NCBI GenBank assembly: GCA_910578365.1
Contig: CAJTRC010000002.1
Span: 1 to 64,000 of the forward strand
Direction of reading: 5' to 3'
Source: an uncultured Muribaculaceae bacterium
Lineage (GTDB): Bacteria; Bacteroidota; Bacteroidia; Bacteroidales; Muribaculaceae
Length of the DNA stretch: 64,000 nucleotides
Shown here: piece after piece, positions 45,428 through 55,401 of the stretch
Numbering within the stretch: the first letter of the stretch is position 1
How the letters are laid out: every line of letters begins with the position of its first letter
Translations under genes and position numbers: made by a program
The notes under the pieces: model-generated
The model's database searches: none
What the model was told of the DNA's origin: nothing
Seen by the model: only the letters and a program-made list of their open reading frames with translations

Positions 45428-46807
45428 ATGAATCACTCTGATAATCAAGCCCGCCGCCGCATAGTGGTGCTGGGAGGCGGCGAAAGCGGCACCGGAGCCG
45501 CCATTTTGGCCAATGACAAAGGCATGGACGTATGGCTGAGCGACTTTGGCAAGATAGCGCCCAAATACAAGGATATGCTCGACTCCGAAGGCATTGCCTG
45601 GGAAGAGGGCGGACACAGCATGGACCGCATCCTCGCAGCCGATGAGGTGGTGAAGTCGCCCGGAATCCCCGATTCGGCGCCGGTAATGAAGGCGATACTG
45701 GGCAAAGGCATCCCGGTGATTTCCGAAATTGAATTCGCCGGACGTTACACCGATGCCAAGATGGTGTGTATTACCGGCTCCAACGGTAAAACCACCACCA
45801 CTCTGCTCACATACCACATACTCCGCGACGCAGGCCTCAATGTGGGCCTGGCCGGAAACGTGGGCCAAAGTCTGGCCCTGCAGGTGGCGCGCGAACACCA
45901 CGATGTGTACGTGATTGAACTTAGCTCGTTCCAGCTCGACAACATGTACGACTTCAAGGCCAACATTGCAGTGATTCTGAATATTACGCCCGACCACCTC
46001 GACCGCTACGACTACAAGATGCAGAACTACGTCAACGCCAAGTTCCGTATTCTGCAGAACCTTACCCCCGGCGACGCCTTCATATACTGGAACGACGACC
46101 CCGTGATTGCCGCCCAGCTCAAGCAGGTAAACACCGAGGCCGCCATGTACCCTTTCAGCGAAAAACCCGAGGAAGGCGACGCAGCATACGTCGACGCCGA
46201 GGCCCGCATGATTATAAACACTCCGGGCACTTCGCTGTCGATGCCGCGGGCCGACCTATCGCTCCACGGGCTACACAACCTCTACAACTCCATGGCCGCC
46301 GGCATTTCGGCATGCCTGCTGAACATAAAGAACGACGATGTGCGCAAGGCCCTAAGCGACTTCAACAGCGTGGAACACCGCCTCGAACCGGTGGCGACCA
46401 TCGACGGCGTGCGCTGGATAAACGACTCCAAGGCCACCAACGTGAACTCCTGCTGGTATGCCCTCGAAAGCATGAACACTCCTACCGTGCTGATACTCGG
46501 CGGCAAGGACAAAGGCAACGACTACAGCGAGATTCTGCCGCTGGTACAGCAGAAGGTCAAGGCCATTGTGGCCATGGGTGTAGACAACACCAAGATTATG
46601 GAATACTTCGGCGACAAAGGCCCGCAGCTGGTCGACACTCACTCGCTGCAGGAAGCCGTAGAGGCATGCAGCCGCCTCGCCGTCAAAGGCGACACCGTGC
46701 TGCTGTCGCCCTGCTGCGCCAGCTTCGACCTGTTCAGCAGCTACGAAGACCGCGGACGAAAATTCAAAGCCGAAGTTCTCGGCCTAATGTCAAATAACAA
46801 AGACTGA
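45428..46807 (+). CDS. murD: UDP-MurNAc-L-alanine:D-glutamate ligase MurD
   Basis: 459 residues. N-terminal Rossmann GGGESGTGAAILA, ATP site TGSNGKTTTTLLTYHIL (about 115), central LNITPDHLDRYDY, NSVEHRLEPV and NDSKATN. It adds D-Glu to UDP-MurNAc-L-Ala. It lies 2 nt after mraY and 7 nt before ftsW. Confidence 0.96.
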   Translation: MNHSDNQARRRIVVLGGGESGTGAAILANDKGMDVWLSDFGKIAPKYKDMLDSEGIAWEEGGHSMDRILAADEVVKSPGIPDSAPVMKAILGKGIPVISEIEFAGRYTDAKMVCITGSNGKTTTTLLTYHILRDAGLNVGLAGNVGQSLALQVAREHHDVYVIELSSFQLDNMYDFKANIAVILNITPDHLDRYDYKMQNYVNAKFRILQNLTPGDAFIYWNDDPVIAAQLKQVNTEAAMYPFSEKPEEGDAAYVDAEARMIINTPGTSLSMPRADLSLHGLHNLYNSMAAGISACLLNIKNDDVRKALSDFNSVEHRLEPVATIDGVRWINDSKATNVNSCWYALESMNTPTVLILGGKDKGNDYSEILPLVQQKVKAIVAMGVDNTKIMEYFGDKGPQLVDTHSLQEAVEACSRLAVKGDTVLLSPCCASFDLFSSYEDRGRKFKAEVLGLMSNNKD

Positions 46808-46814
46808 ATGTCAG

Positions 46815-48173
46815 ATGCCAGAAACCGACACTATTCTTAATCGCGCCATGTCCGATGCGGCCGAAGCACCGGCGGCGTCGGCCAAGGCTGACTATGAGGC
46901 TTTGGCGGAGCCGAACAAAAAACGCACCGACCGCTACATCTGGGGCATTTACCTGTTGCTGCTGCTGGTTTCGCTCGTGGAGCTGTTCAGCGCATCGAGC
47001 CAGGAAATCACAGCCGACAACATCTACGGCCCCATTATCCGCCATGCCCAGTTTCTGGGCATAGGCCTGCTGATAATGCTGGGTCTGCAGCGGCTGCACT
47101 ACCGCTGGATTTACTTTTGCACACCGGCCTTTGTTGTGGCCAGTATCGGTGCCATGGTGCTGGTGCTGCTGGTGGGTGTGAATATCAACGGTGCCCGGCG
47201 AGGCCTGGGCATAGGCTCCTTTGTGGTGCTTCCGGCCGAGTTCATAAAGCTGGCGGCGGCCTTGGGCATGGCCTGGATTCTGGCCCGTAACCAGCTTAAG
47301 AAGTGCAACGACGTAAGCACTCGCGGTGTGGCATACTGCCTGGCCCTGGTTGGGGTATGCTGCGCTCTGCTGTTCTCGCACGGCCTTACAAACACCCTGC
47401 TGATTGTGGCCATAAGCCTGAGCATGATGGTGGTAGGCGGCGTGAGCATGAAAAAAATCGGTATCGTTTTCCTCTGCTTCACTCTGGCAGGCGGCGGTGC
47501 CGTGCTATATAAACTGGCCGGACGAAACGATAAAGTCACAGAGCAGGCCGTGCGCATAGCCGAACTCAACAAGGAAGAAGTGAAAGCTTCGTCCGGCAAC
47601 CGCTCCGATACCTGGATAGGCCGTCTGGAACGACACTTCAGGCTTGCCAAATACGAAGACCCCATAAACAACCTCAACAAGCAGGAACAGTTCTCGTATA
47701 TGGCCCAGGCTCATGGCGGCCTGTTTGGCGTAGGCCCCGGCAACTCCCGAGAAAACGCGCGCCTGCCCCTGGCTTTCTCCGACTATATCTATGCCATAGT
47801 CATCGAGGAGTGCGGCATGGTCACCGGGGTGGTGGTGCTGCTGCTTTACCTGCTTCTGCTGGCCCGCGCCGGCAGCATTGCCGTGCGCTTCAAACAGACC
47901 TTCCCCTGTCTGCTGGTAATTGGCTGCGCGCTGTACATAGTCTATCAGGCCCTGTTCCACATGGCCATTGTGTCGGGCGTATTTCCGGTTTCCGGCCAGC
48001 CCCTGCCTCTGATCAGCAAGGGCGGCACCTCAATTATAGTCACCTCGATAGCCTTGGGCATAATGCTGTCGGTAAGCCGGCACGCTGCCGTAAAGGGCGA
48101 CAAAGAGGCCATACGGGCCGAAATGAAAGTTCTGCCCGAAAATCTTCACAGTGATAATCCATCGCAACTCTGA
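46815..48173 (+). CDS. ftsW: FtsW/RodA/SpoVE family peptidoglycan polymerase
   Basis: 452 residues with about ten membrane helices and a long cytoplasmic N-terminus (about 40 residues). SEDS features: INGARRGLGIGSFVVLPAEFIKLA, then GFPVSGQPLPLISKGGTS-like VFPVSGQPLPLISKGGTS near the end, and a long external loop (about 225-300). It works with FtsI at the septum, in keeping with its dcw location. Confidence 0.95.
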   Translation: MPETDTILNRAMSDAAEAPAASAKADYEALAEPNKKRTDRYIWGIYLLLLLVSLVELFSASSQEITADNIYGPIIRHAQFLGIGLLIMLGLQRLHYRWIYFCTPAFVVASIGAMVLVLLVGVNINGARRGLGIGSFVVLPAEFIKLAAALGMAWILARNQLKKCNDVSTRGVAYCLALVGVCCALLFSHGLTNTLLIVAISLSMMVVGGVSMKKIGIVFLCFTLAGGGAVLYKLAGRNDKVTEQAVRIAELNKEEVKASSGNRSDTWIGRLERHFRLAKYEDPINNLNKQEQFSYMAQAHGGLFGVGPGNSRENARLPLAFSDYIYAIVIEECGMVTGVVVLLLYLLLLARAGSIAVRFKQTFPCLLVIGCALYIVYQALFHMAIVSGVFPVSGQPLPLISKGGTSIIVTSIALGIMLSVSRHAAVKGDKEAIRAEMKVLPENLHSDNPSQL

Positions 48174-48181
48174 TTTTGCAA

Positions 48182-49288
48182 ATGAACGAACTTAAAAAAG
48201 TGATAATAAGCGGCGGCGGTACCGGCGGACACATATTCCCGGCGGTGTCGATTGCCAATGCCCTGCGCAAGCGTTTCCCTGACATCGACATTTTGTTTGT
48301 CGGAGCCAAAGGACGCATGGAAATGGAGCGGGTGCCCAAAGCCGGATATCCTATTGTGGGTCTGCCGGTAAGCGGCTTCGACCGCAAGAACCTGCTGCGC
48401 AACTTCAAGGTACTGCTGCGCCTGTGGAAGAGCATTCGCCAGGCCAAATCGGTTATCAAATCGTTCAAGCCGCAGGTGGCTGTGGGTGTGGGCGGATATG
48501 CCTCGGGGCCCACTCTGAAAGCCGCCCAGAAGAAAGGCATACCCACCGTACTGCAGGAACAGAACTCATACCCGGGCGTAACCAACAAGATGCTTGGCAA
48601 GAACGCCCGCGTGATATGCACCGCCTACGAAGATGCCGGCCGCTTCTTTCCCGAAGGTAAAGTAGTGCTTACCGGCAATCCGGTACGCGCGGCCCTGCTC
48701 GACGTAGACCTCACTCAGGCCGAGGCCAAAAGCAAGCTGGGCTTCGACCCCACCGGGCCGCTGGTGCTGGTAGTCGGAGGCAGTCTGGGCGCACGCACCA
48801 TCAACCGCAGCATGGCCGCCGGACTGCAGCAGTTTGTCGACAACGGCATACAGCTGCTGTGGCAGACCGGCAAAGCATACGAGAACGAAATTCCGGCTGC
48901 CCTCAATGGCATGCCCGGCAGCATAAAAGCCACTCCTTTTATCGACGACATGGGCCTGGCTTATCGCGCCGCCGATCTGGTGGTGGCACGGGCCGGGGCA
49001 GGCACCATCAGCGAGCTTCAGCTTCTTGGCAAAGCCGTACTGCTGGTACCCTCACCCAACGTGGCCGAGGACCATCAGCGCAAAAATGCCCAGGCTTTGG
49101 TGAACCATCAGGCCGCAGAAATGGTTCTTGATGCCGATGCTCCGGCTCGCCTTACCGCCGAGGCTATAGCTCTGGTAAAGCAGCCGCAGCGCCTCAAGGC
49201 CATGAGCGATGCAATATCGGCGATGGCCCTGCGCGACAGCGCCGACAAGATTGTGGACGAAATTCTAAAAGCCGTCGCGGAGGCCTGA
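48182..49288 (+). CDS. murG: Lipid II synthase MurG (GlcNAc transferase)
   Basis: 368 residues, GT28. N-terminal GGGTGGHIFPAVSIAN, VGVGGYASGPTLKAA, LQEQNSYPGVTNK, and the C-terminal donor site VVGGSLGARTINRSM and ARAGAGTISELQLLGKAVLLVP. It adds GlcNAc to lipid I. ATG 48182 is used; an in-frame TTG two codons earlier is not needed. Confidence 0.97.
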   Translation: MNELKKVIISGGGTGGHIFPAVSIANALRKRFPDIDILFVGAKGRMEMERVPKAGYPIVGLPVSGFDRKNLLRNFKVLLRLWKSIRQAKSVIKSFKPQVAVGVGGYASGPTLKAAQKKGIPTVLQEQNSYPGVTNKMLGKNARVICTAYEDAGRFFPEGKVVLTGNPVRAALLDVDLTQAEAKSKLGFDPTGPLVLVVGGSLGARTINRSMAAGLQQFVDNGIQLLWQTGKAYENEIPAALNGMPGSIKATPFIDDMGLAYRAADLVVARAGAGTISELQLLGKAVLLVPSPNVAEDHQRKNAQALVNHQAAEMVLDADAPARLTAEAIALVKQPQRLKAMSDAISAMALRDSADKIVDEILKAVAEA

Positions 49289-49334
49289 AGCGCCATTGAC
49301 TACGCAATACAAGCAAGCAAACCAACCAAACGCA

Positions 49335-50708
49335 ATGCAATACAACAACATATACTTTGTAGGAGCAGGCGGCATAGGCATGGCCGCCCTCGAACGTTAT
49401 TACCTCTCGCGCGGCCTTAATGTGGCCGGCTACGACCGCATTCCCTCGGCTCTAACCGCCAAACTCGCCGAAGAGGGCGTACAAATATCATACGACGACT
49501 CCATGGACGCTGTGCCCGAGGCCTTCCGCAATCCGGCCGACACACTGGTGATATACACCCCGGCAGTACCGGCTTCAAACACGCCCCTGACATTCTTCCA
49601 CAGCGGCGGTTTCAACATCATCAAGCGGGCAGCCGCCCTTGGCATGATTACTCGCGGCTCCAAAGCCATCTGCTTTGCCGGCACCCACGGCAAGACCACA
49701 ACATCGAGCATGTGCGCCCACATACTCCACTGCGGCCATGCAGGCTGCAACGCCTTCTTAGGAGGTATTCTGCGCAACTATGGCAGCAACCTGCTGCTGT
49801 CGGCTACATCGCCCTATTCAGTGGTGGAGGCCGACGAGTACGACCGCTCTTTTCATCAACTCACGCCATACATTGCCGTAATCACGGCCACCGACCCCGA
49901 CCACCTCGACATCTATGGCACAGAGGAGGCCTATCTGGAGAGCTTCGCCCACTTTACCACGCTGATTCGCCCCGACGGCAAACTGCTGCTGCACACAGGG
50001 CTGAAACTCGTACCCGAGGCTGCTGCTTCAGTTGAAGTCCGCACATACTCGCGCAACGAAGGCGACTACCACGCCGAGAACGTGCGCAGCGGCGACGGCT
50101 CCATACACTTCGACTTTGTATATCCCGGCGGACGCATCGACAACATCGAACTCGGCGTACCTGTCGACATCAACATCGAGAACGCCGTGGCGGCACTGGC
50201 AGCCTGTCATCTGGCCGGCGAACTCGAACCGGAGAGCGCCGCAGCCGCCATAGCATCGTACCAGGGTGCCGAGCGACGCTTCCAGTTCCACCTCAAAGAG
50301 CAAGCCCCCAACGGCCACGTGATAATCGACGACTATGCACACCACCCCGCCGAACTGGCCCGCAGCATACAGTCGGTGCGCGCCCTGTATCCGCAGCGCA
50401 AGCTCACCGTAGCCTTCCAGCCCCACCTCTACAGCCGCACCCGCGATTTTGCCGACGAATTTGCCCAAGCCCTCTCGCAAGCCGACGAAGTGATCCTTAC
50501 CGACCTCTATCCCGCCCGCGAAGAACCAATACCAGGCGTCAGCTCGGAAATAATCTTCAACAAAATAAAAAACAGTGAAAAATTGCTGATTTCCAAAGAA
50601 GACTTTGTAAATACATTAAAAAATCGTAACTTTGAAATTCTATTGGCAGCCGGAGCCGGCGACCTAAGCCTCTACCTGCCAAAGTTAGTGGAAAGTTTGA
50701 AATGCTGA
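49335..50708 (+). CDS. murC: UDP-MurNAc:L-alanine ligase MurC
   Basis: 457 residues from ATG 49335 (MQYNNIYFVGAGGIGM). A TTG 13 codons upstream is possible but adds a non-conserved tail. ATP site FAGTHGKTTTSSMCAHIL (about 110), EADEYDRSFH, ATDPDHLDIYG and DDYAHHPAEL. It adds the first stem residue, L-Ala. The stop overlaps ftsQ by 7 bp. Confidence 0.95.
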   Translation: MQYNNIYFVGAGGIGMAALERYYLSRGLNVAGYDRIPSALTAKLAEEGVQISYDDSMDAVPEAFRNPADTLVIYTPAVPASNTPLTFFHSGGFNIIKRAAALGMITRGSKAICFAGTHGKTTTSSMCAHILHCGHAGCNAFLGGILRNYGSNLLLSATSPYSVVEADEYDRSFHQLTPYIAVITATDPDHLDIYGTEEAYLESFAHFTTLIRPDGKLLLHTGLKLVPEAAASVEVRTYSRNEGDYHAENVRSGDGSIHFDFVYPGGRIDNIELGVPVDINIENAVAALAACHLAGELEPESAAAAIASYQGAERRFQFHLKEQAPNGHVIIDDYAHHPAELARSIQSVRALYPQRKLTVAFQPHLYSRTRDFADEFAQALSQADEVILTDLYPAREEPIPGVSSEIIFNKIKNSEKLLISKEDFVNTLKNRNFEILLAAGAGDLSLYLPKLVESLKC

Positions 50709-51553
50709 CGAAAACCTCCGTAATACGATGCGTGCTGGCACTGCTGATGATGGTGTATCTGGCAGTGATGCTGCCCCTGGCCAAGGGCAACGCTGCCTCA
50801 CGCCCGTACTCAGAGGTACAATTCGCCATAGCCGACTCGCTGGGCACAGGCTTTGTAAACGCCGACGACATCCGCCGCGAATGCCGACGGCACTTCGGCG
50901 GCCTCGACAGCATCAGCTCGCACCACATACGCCTCCTCGAAATAGAGCGTGTGCTGGGCAATCTGCCGCAAATCGAAAAAGTAAACGCCGCGGTACTATG
51001 CAACGGCACACTGCGCCTCGACATAGTGCCCATGATGCCCGTGGCGAGGGTGTTCGAACACAACCGCTCATACTACATCAACCGAAGCGGCAAACGTATC
51101 GACGCTAATATCGAATACCACATCGACGTGCCGGTGGTGAGCGGACACTTCGACTCGATACACAATCCGGCCGGACTGCTGCCGGTGCTCGACTACATAA
51201 AATCGCACCCCGACATCAATAATCTGGTATCGGCAGTGAACTCCGACCGCAATCACGACATTATACTTGTGCCGGTAATACGCGGCCATGTGGTGAACTT
51301 CGGCGATACATCGCTGATTGCCGACAAGTTCGCCCGCATCAAAAGCTTCTACAACAATGTGATGCCTGTAAAGGGCTGGGACTATTACGAAAGCCTGTCG
51401 GTGAAATGGCGAGGCCAGATAGTGGCTACACGCTACGACAAGCCTCAGGCGTCGGAGCTGTATCTCGCCACCAACGAAGACTACAACGAAGTTACCGACT
51501 CGATGCTGACCACGCCGCCCGTTTACCCACAAGAACTCATCAACCGGCCATAA
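50702..51553 (+). CDS. ftsQ: FtsQ/DivIB-type cell division protein
   Basis: 283 residues. One membrane helix (about 8-27), then a periplasmic part with a POTRA-like region (about 36-105) and a beta-rich FtsQ domain (HDIILVPVIRGHVVNFGD, about 185). It links FtsB/FtsL to the septal synthases. Identification rests on topology, FtsQ-like C-terminal pattern and its place between murC and ftsA. Confidence 0.88.
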   Translation: MLTKTSVIRCVLALLMMVYLAVMLPLAKGNAASRPYSEVQFAIADSLGTGFVNADDIRRECRRHFGGLDSISSHHIRLLEIERVLGNLPQIEKVNAAVLCNGTLRLDIVPMMPVARVFEHNRSYYINRSGKRIDANIEYHIDVPVVSGHFDSIHNPAGLLPVLDYIKSHPDINNLVSAVNSDRNHDIILVPVIRGHVVNFGDTSLIADKFARIKSFYNNVMPVKGWDYYESLSVKWRGQIVATRYDKPQASELYLATNEDYNEVTDSMLTTPPVYPQELINRP

Positions 51554-51609
51554 GCCTTCCTTATACGCAAAAGCATACATAAAAGAGCTAATCGATTTAA
51601 TCCAAGCGC

Positions 51610-53187
51610 ATGGAACCCAGATATATAGTAGCAATTGAAATAGGCAGCAGCAAGATTCACGGCGCAGTGGCGCAGGTGGATTCCGACAGCGGCGCCATAC
51701 AAGTGATAGCCTCGGAGGTGCAGCATGCTGCAAACAGCGTGCGCCACGGGCGAGTGAGCAATGTCCAGGAAGTATCCGACCTGGTCAACGGCATTGTACG
51801 CAAACTCGAGAACAACCAGGCCGTGATGCCACGTAAAATCAGCGAAATCTACATCAGTCTGGGCGGCCGGTCGCTCACTACCGTGCCGACTAAGGCAAGC
51901 ATCGACTTCGCCAACGAAACCGAAATCACCGCCGACGCCATAAAGCGCCTGAAAAAGGAGGCTGAATTCGGCCTTACCACTACCAAAAGCATTCTCGACC
52001 TGCTCCCAAGGCGATATTACGTCGACAACAAGGAGGTAACAAACATGGCCGGAACTTTCGGCACCCGTGCAAGCATCGACTTCACTGCCATAATTTGCGC
52101 CCAGGAAAACCGCGCCAACCTCGAACGCATAAAACTCGACTCTCCGCTGCTGCGCCGCCGCAACTATCTGATACGCCCTCTGGCTATAGCCGACATGGTT
52201 CTCGACTCAAACGAGCGCCAGCTGGGTTGCGCTCTGGTGGACTTCGGTGCCGAAACCACCACACTGAGCATATACAAAGAGGGTGCTCTGCAGTTCGCCG
52301 TGACTCTGCCGCTGGGTTCGCGCAATGTGACCCGCGACCTTATGGGCGGACTGAAACTTACCGAAGACCGCGCCGAACAGCTCAAAATCGAACACGGCAA
52401 CGCCATTAACGAACGCCCAGGCGGCGCTCCCCTGTCGGCCGACCAAGTCGACATCAACCAGTTTGTCCACGCCCGCACCGGCGAAATCATAGCCAATGTG
52501 ATACACCAGGCCGAAGCCGCCGGATACAAGGTCGGCGACCTCCCCGCAGGTATCGTCGCGGTAGGCGGAGGAGCCCGGATGCGCAACTTCCTCTCGGCCC
52601 TCTCCACCCAGTCGAAAATGCGAGTGCGCCACGGTGTGGCCGACCCGCAGATACACCTCTGCCAAGGTTTAGACCCCGATGTCGACGTCGACATTATAGC
52701 CCTGCTCAAGGCCGCGGCAGCCATGCCCGGCAACTCTTGCCTGTTCCTCGACCGGACTTTGGTGGAAAAAACCGAACCGGAGTCCGGACACCGTCCCGAC
52801 GATGAGGCAGCAGCCGACAACTACCGCAGGCCCGTAAATGAATCGGACAGCGACCTGCTCGACGATGATCCCGACGACGAATTCGAAGCTCGGCCTCCTA
52901 AAAAGCAGGGCTGGTTCAGCCGCATGCTAAACCGGCGCAAGGCCGACGAACGACGCGAACAGCTCCTGGAAGATGCCCGGCGCGACGAGGAGGAACGACG
53001 CGAACGCCAACGCCAACGCCGCGAAGACCAGGAAACCATCGACCCTATGGCCGATGAAGACGACTCCGACGACATGGCCGAAATTGATTATGCCGAAACC
53101 AAAAGCCTTATCGGCAAATTCAAAAACAAGGTTACAAGCTACCTTGAACGCGGCACCGAGGCCGACCTCGACGACCGTAACAATTAA
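51610..53187 (+). CDS. ftsA: Cell division protein FtsA
   Basis: 525 residues; actin-like membrane tether of FtsZ. IVAIEIGSSKIHGAVAQVD (phosphate 1), SHA-domain region with LPRRYYVDNKEV, and CALVDFGAETTTLSIYKEG (phosphate 2), then VAVGGGARMRNF. After about residue 400 there is a long charged extension (many Asp, Glu and Arg, about 410-505), and a terminal amphipathic stretch SLIGKFKNKVTSYLERG that should bind membrane. E. coli FtsA is 420 residues. Confidence 0.96.
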   Translation: MEPRYIVAIEIGSSKIHGAVAQVDSDSGAIQVIASEVQHAANSVRHGRVSNVQEVSDLVNGIVRKLENNQAVMPRKISEIYISLGGRSLTTVPTKASIDFANETEITADAIKRLKKEAEFGLTTTKSILDLLPRRYYVDNKEVTNMAGTFGTRASIDFTAIICAQENRANLERIKLDSPLLRRRNYLIRPLAIADMVLDSNERQLGCALVDFGAETTTLSIYKEGALQFAVTLPLGSRNVTRDLMGGLKLTEDRAEQLKIEHGNAINERPGGAPLSADQVDINQFVHARTGEIIANVIHQAEAAGYKVGDLPAGIVAVGGGARMRNFLSALSTQSKMRVRHGVADPQIHLCQGLDPDVDVDIIALLKAAAAMPGNSCLFLDRTLVEKTEPESGHRPDDEAAADNYRRPVNESDSDLLDDDPDDEFEARPPKKQGWFSRMLNRRKADERREQLLEDARRDEEERRERQRQRREDQETIDPMADEDDSDDMAEIDYAETKSLIGKFKNKVTSYLERGTEADLDDRNN

Positions 53188-53222
53188 TCCACACCACTCC
53201 CCTGACGAAAATACAAGCAACT

Positions 53223-54614
53223 ATGTCAAGTGAAAATATGTCGCCCGACGACCTCCAGTATATCGACAAATACAACCAGCCCGACTACGATCCCGACCGT
53301 ATAATGGTGATTGGCGTGGGCGGTGGCGGCAGCAATGCCGTCAACCACATGTTCAAGCAGAATATCCAGTGCGTGTCGTTCGTCGTAATAAACACCGACC
53401 AGCAGGCTCTGCGCCGCTCGCCTGTGCCAACCAAAGTTCTCATTGGCCCCACTGTAACCAAAGGCCGCGGTGCCGGAAACATTCCCGAGAAAGCCTTCCA
53501 GGCCGCCGAAGAAAGCGCCGCCGACATCGACCGCCTCTTTACCGACGAAACCGACATGGTGTTCATCACCGCCTCGATGGGCGGCGGCACAGGCACCGGA
53601 GCCGCTCCGGTGGTGGCACGCATAGCACGCGAGCGCGGTCTGCTTACTGTGGGCATTGTAACCATACCCTTCCTGTTCGAGGGCATGAAGAAAATCAACA
53701 AGGCACTGGCTGGCGCCGAAGAGATGCGCAAATATGTCGACACCCTGCTGATTATCAACAACGAACGCCTGTCGGAAATATACCCCAGCCTGCGTTTTGA
53801 GGAAGCCTTTGCCAAGGCCGACGACACCCTCTCAACCGCCGCACGCTCTATTGCCGAAATCATTACCAACGACGGCTACATAAACCTCGACTTCAACGAC
53901 GTCGACACCACTCTGCGCAACGGAGGCACCGCCCTGATTTCGGTGGGCTACGGCGAGGGCGAAAACCGTGTGACAAACGCAATCAACGACGCCCTGCACT
54001 CGCCGTTGCTGAAAAACGCAAACGTTTTCTCGTCGCAGCGACTGCTGTTCAACCTCTGCTACTCGCGCGAGGCCGAGCAGGCATTCAAGGCCGAAGAAGC
54101 TCGCGAACTGTCGGCATTCATCACCAAAATCGACTCTCAGGTCGAAGTGGACGTCATATGGGGTATCACCTACGACGAAACTCTGGGCAACCGCGTGAAA
54201 TTCACAATTCTCGCCGCCGGATTCGACGCTGACAGCGACAACGATGCCTCCGAAGCCAAACTCGACGTCCGGCCTGCCGCACGCCCTGCCGACGCCGATG
54301 TCAGCCGCAAACCCATAGATAAAGAAAAGATTGCCGACTACTACGGCACCGAAAAAATCGACGACCTCCAGCGGCTCAAGGAGCAACAGCGCTACATAAT
54401 CCTGAGCCCCGACCAGATTGACAACGACGATATAATCGAAACCCTCGAGCGCACCCCCGCCTACAACCGCGACAAGAAGATGGCCGCACGCAGCGTGAAA
54501 GCTCCCGGGCAGGCAGTACCCAATCCGACGCCGCACCACGAGGAAAGCGCCCGCGGACAGCAGCCTACGGCCAAACCGGGCAACAACGTTGTATTCTTCT
54601 CCGACGACGAATAA
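53223..54614 (+). CDS. ftsZ: Cell division GTPase FtsZ
   Basis: 463 residues; tubulin-like Z-ring protein. GVGGGGSNAVNHM, the tubulin signature GGGTGTGAAPVVA (about 120), NNERLSEIYP and DFNDVDTTLRNGG. The GTPase and C-terminal domains end at about 330. A 130-residue linker leads to a hydrophobic-acidic tail NNVVFFSDDE, probably the FtsA-binding peptide. It lies 35 nt after ftsA. Confidence 0.98.
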   Translation: MSSENMSPDDLQYIDKYNQPDYDPDRIMVIGVGGGGSNAVNHMFKQNIQCVSFVVINTDQQALRRSPVPTKVLIGPTVTKGRGAGNIPEKAFQAAEESAADIDRLFTDETDMVFITASMGGGTGTGAAPVVARIARERGLLTVGIVTIPFLFEGMKKINKALAGAEEMRKYVDTLLIINNERLSEIYPSLRFEEAFAKADDTLSTAARSIAEIITNDGYINLDFNDVDTTLRNGGTALISVGYGEGENRVTNAINDALHSPLLKNANVFSSQRLLFNLCYSREAEQAFKAEEARELSAFITKIDSQVEVDVIWGITYDETLGNRVKFTILAAGFDADSDNDASEAKLDVRPAARPADADVSRKPIDKEKIADYYGTEKIDDLQRLKEQQRYIILSPDQIDNDDIIETLERTPAYNRDKKMAARSVKAPGQAVPNPTPHHEESARGQQPTAKPGNNVVFFSDDE

Positions 54615-54623
54615 CCCCCTCCC

Positions 54624-54653
54624 CGGAGTGGAGGCATGAATGCCTCCACTCCG
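54624..54653. terminator. Perfect 13-bp hairpin after ftsZ
   Basis: Arms 54624-54636 and 54641-54653 with a TGAA loop, 9 nt after the ftsZ stop. No U-tract follows. It may partly terminate the dcw transcript or stabilise its 3' end before the sirtuin gene. Confidence 0.55.
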
Positions 54654-54698
54654 AGCCGACGGCACGTACGCCCCAAAATACACTCAACTCCTCAGAAT

Positions 54699-55373
54699 AT
54701 GAAAAAACTCGTAATCTCCACCGGCGCAGGCATGAGCGCCGAAAGCGGCATCAGCACCTTCCGCGACGCAGGCGGACTGTGGGAACAGTACCCCGTAATG
54801 CAGGTGGCCTCGGCCGAAGGTTTCGCCGCTGACCCCGAGCTGGTACACCATTTTTACAATGAACGCCGCAAACAACTCATCGGCTGCGTGCCCAACGAAG
54901 GCCACCGCATAATAGCCGAACTCGAAAAACGCTTCGACGTATACGTCATAACCCAGAACGTCGACGATCTGCACGAGCGCGCCGGCTCATCGAAAGTACT
55001 CCACCTGCACGGCGAACTGATGAAAGCCCGCGCCATGGACGACGAGAGCCTCACCTTCCGGCTCACACCCGAGTCGTATGTAACCTCTGTCGAAAGCCTG
55101 TTCGACGGTCACCGTGTGCGCCCGCACATAGTATTCTTCGGCGAGGCCGTGCCCAACTTCGAGCCCGCCACCGAGCTTGCCGCCCAAGCCGACATCTTCG
55201 TAATCATCGGCACCTCATTGGCCGTATATCCGGCAGCCTCACTGCTGCACTACGTACGACGCGGGGTGCCCGTGTACTACATCGACCCCAATCCCGCCGA
55301 AGTTCCGGCAGGCGTAACCGTACTGCGCTGCGGCGCCTCCGAAGGACTCCGCCGCCTCGCCGACATGATATAA
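54699..55373 (+). CDS. cobB: NAD-dependent protein deacylase (sirtuin, CobB type)
   Basis: 224 residues from ATG 54699; an earlier in-frame codon would include the hairpin. Sirtuin motifs: STGAGMSAESGISTFRDAGGLW, TQNVDDLHERAG, LHLHGELMKAR (catalytic His), HIVFFGEAVP and IGTSLAVYPAASL. The four zinc-binding Cys of most sirtuins are absent, and the loop after HGEL is short. The FYNERR context supplies the Tyr-x-x-Arg pattern linked to succinyl/malonyl removal. Confidence 0.9.
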   Translation: MKKLVISTGAGMSAESGISTFRDAGGLWEQYPVMQVASAEGFAADPELVHHFYNERRKQLIGCVPNEGHRIIAELEKRFDVYVITQNVDDLHERAGSSKVLHLHGELMKARAMDDESLTFRLTPESYVTSVESLFDGHRVRPHIVFFGEAVPNFEPATELAAQADIFVIIGTSLAVYPAASLLHYVRRGVPVYYIDPNPAEVPAGVTVLRCGASEGLRRLADMI

Positions 55374-55401
55374 CCTATTGTACCCTACCGGGCGTTTGTA
55401 C

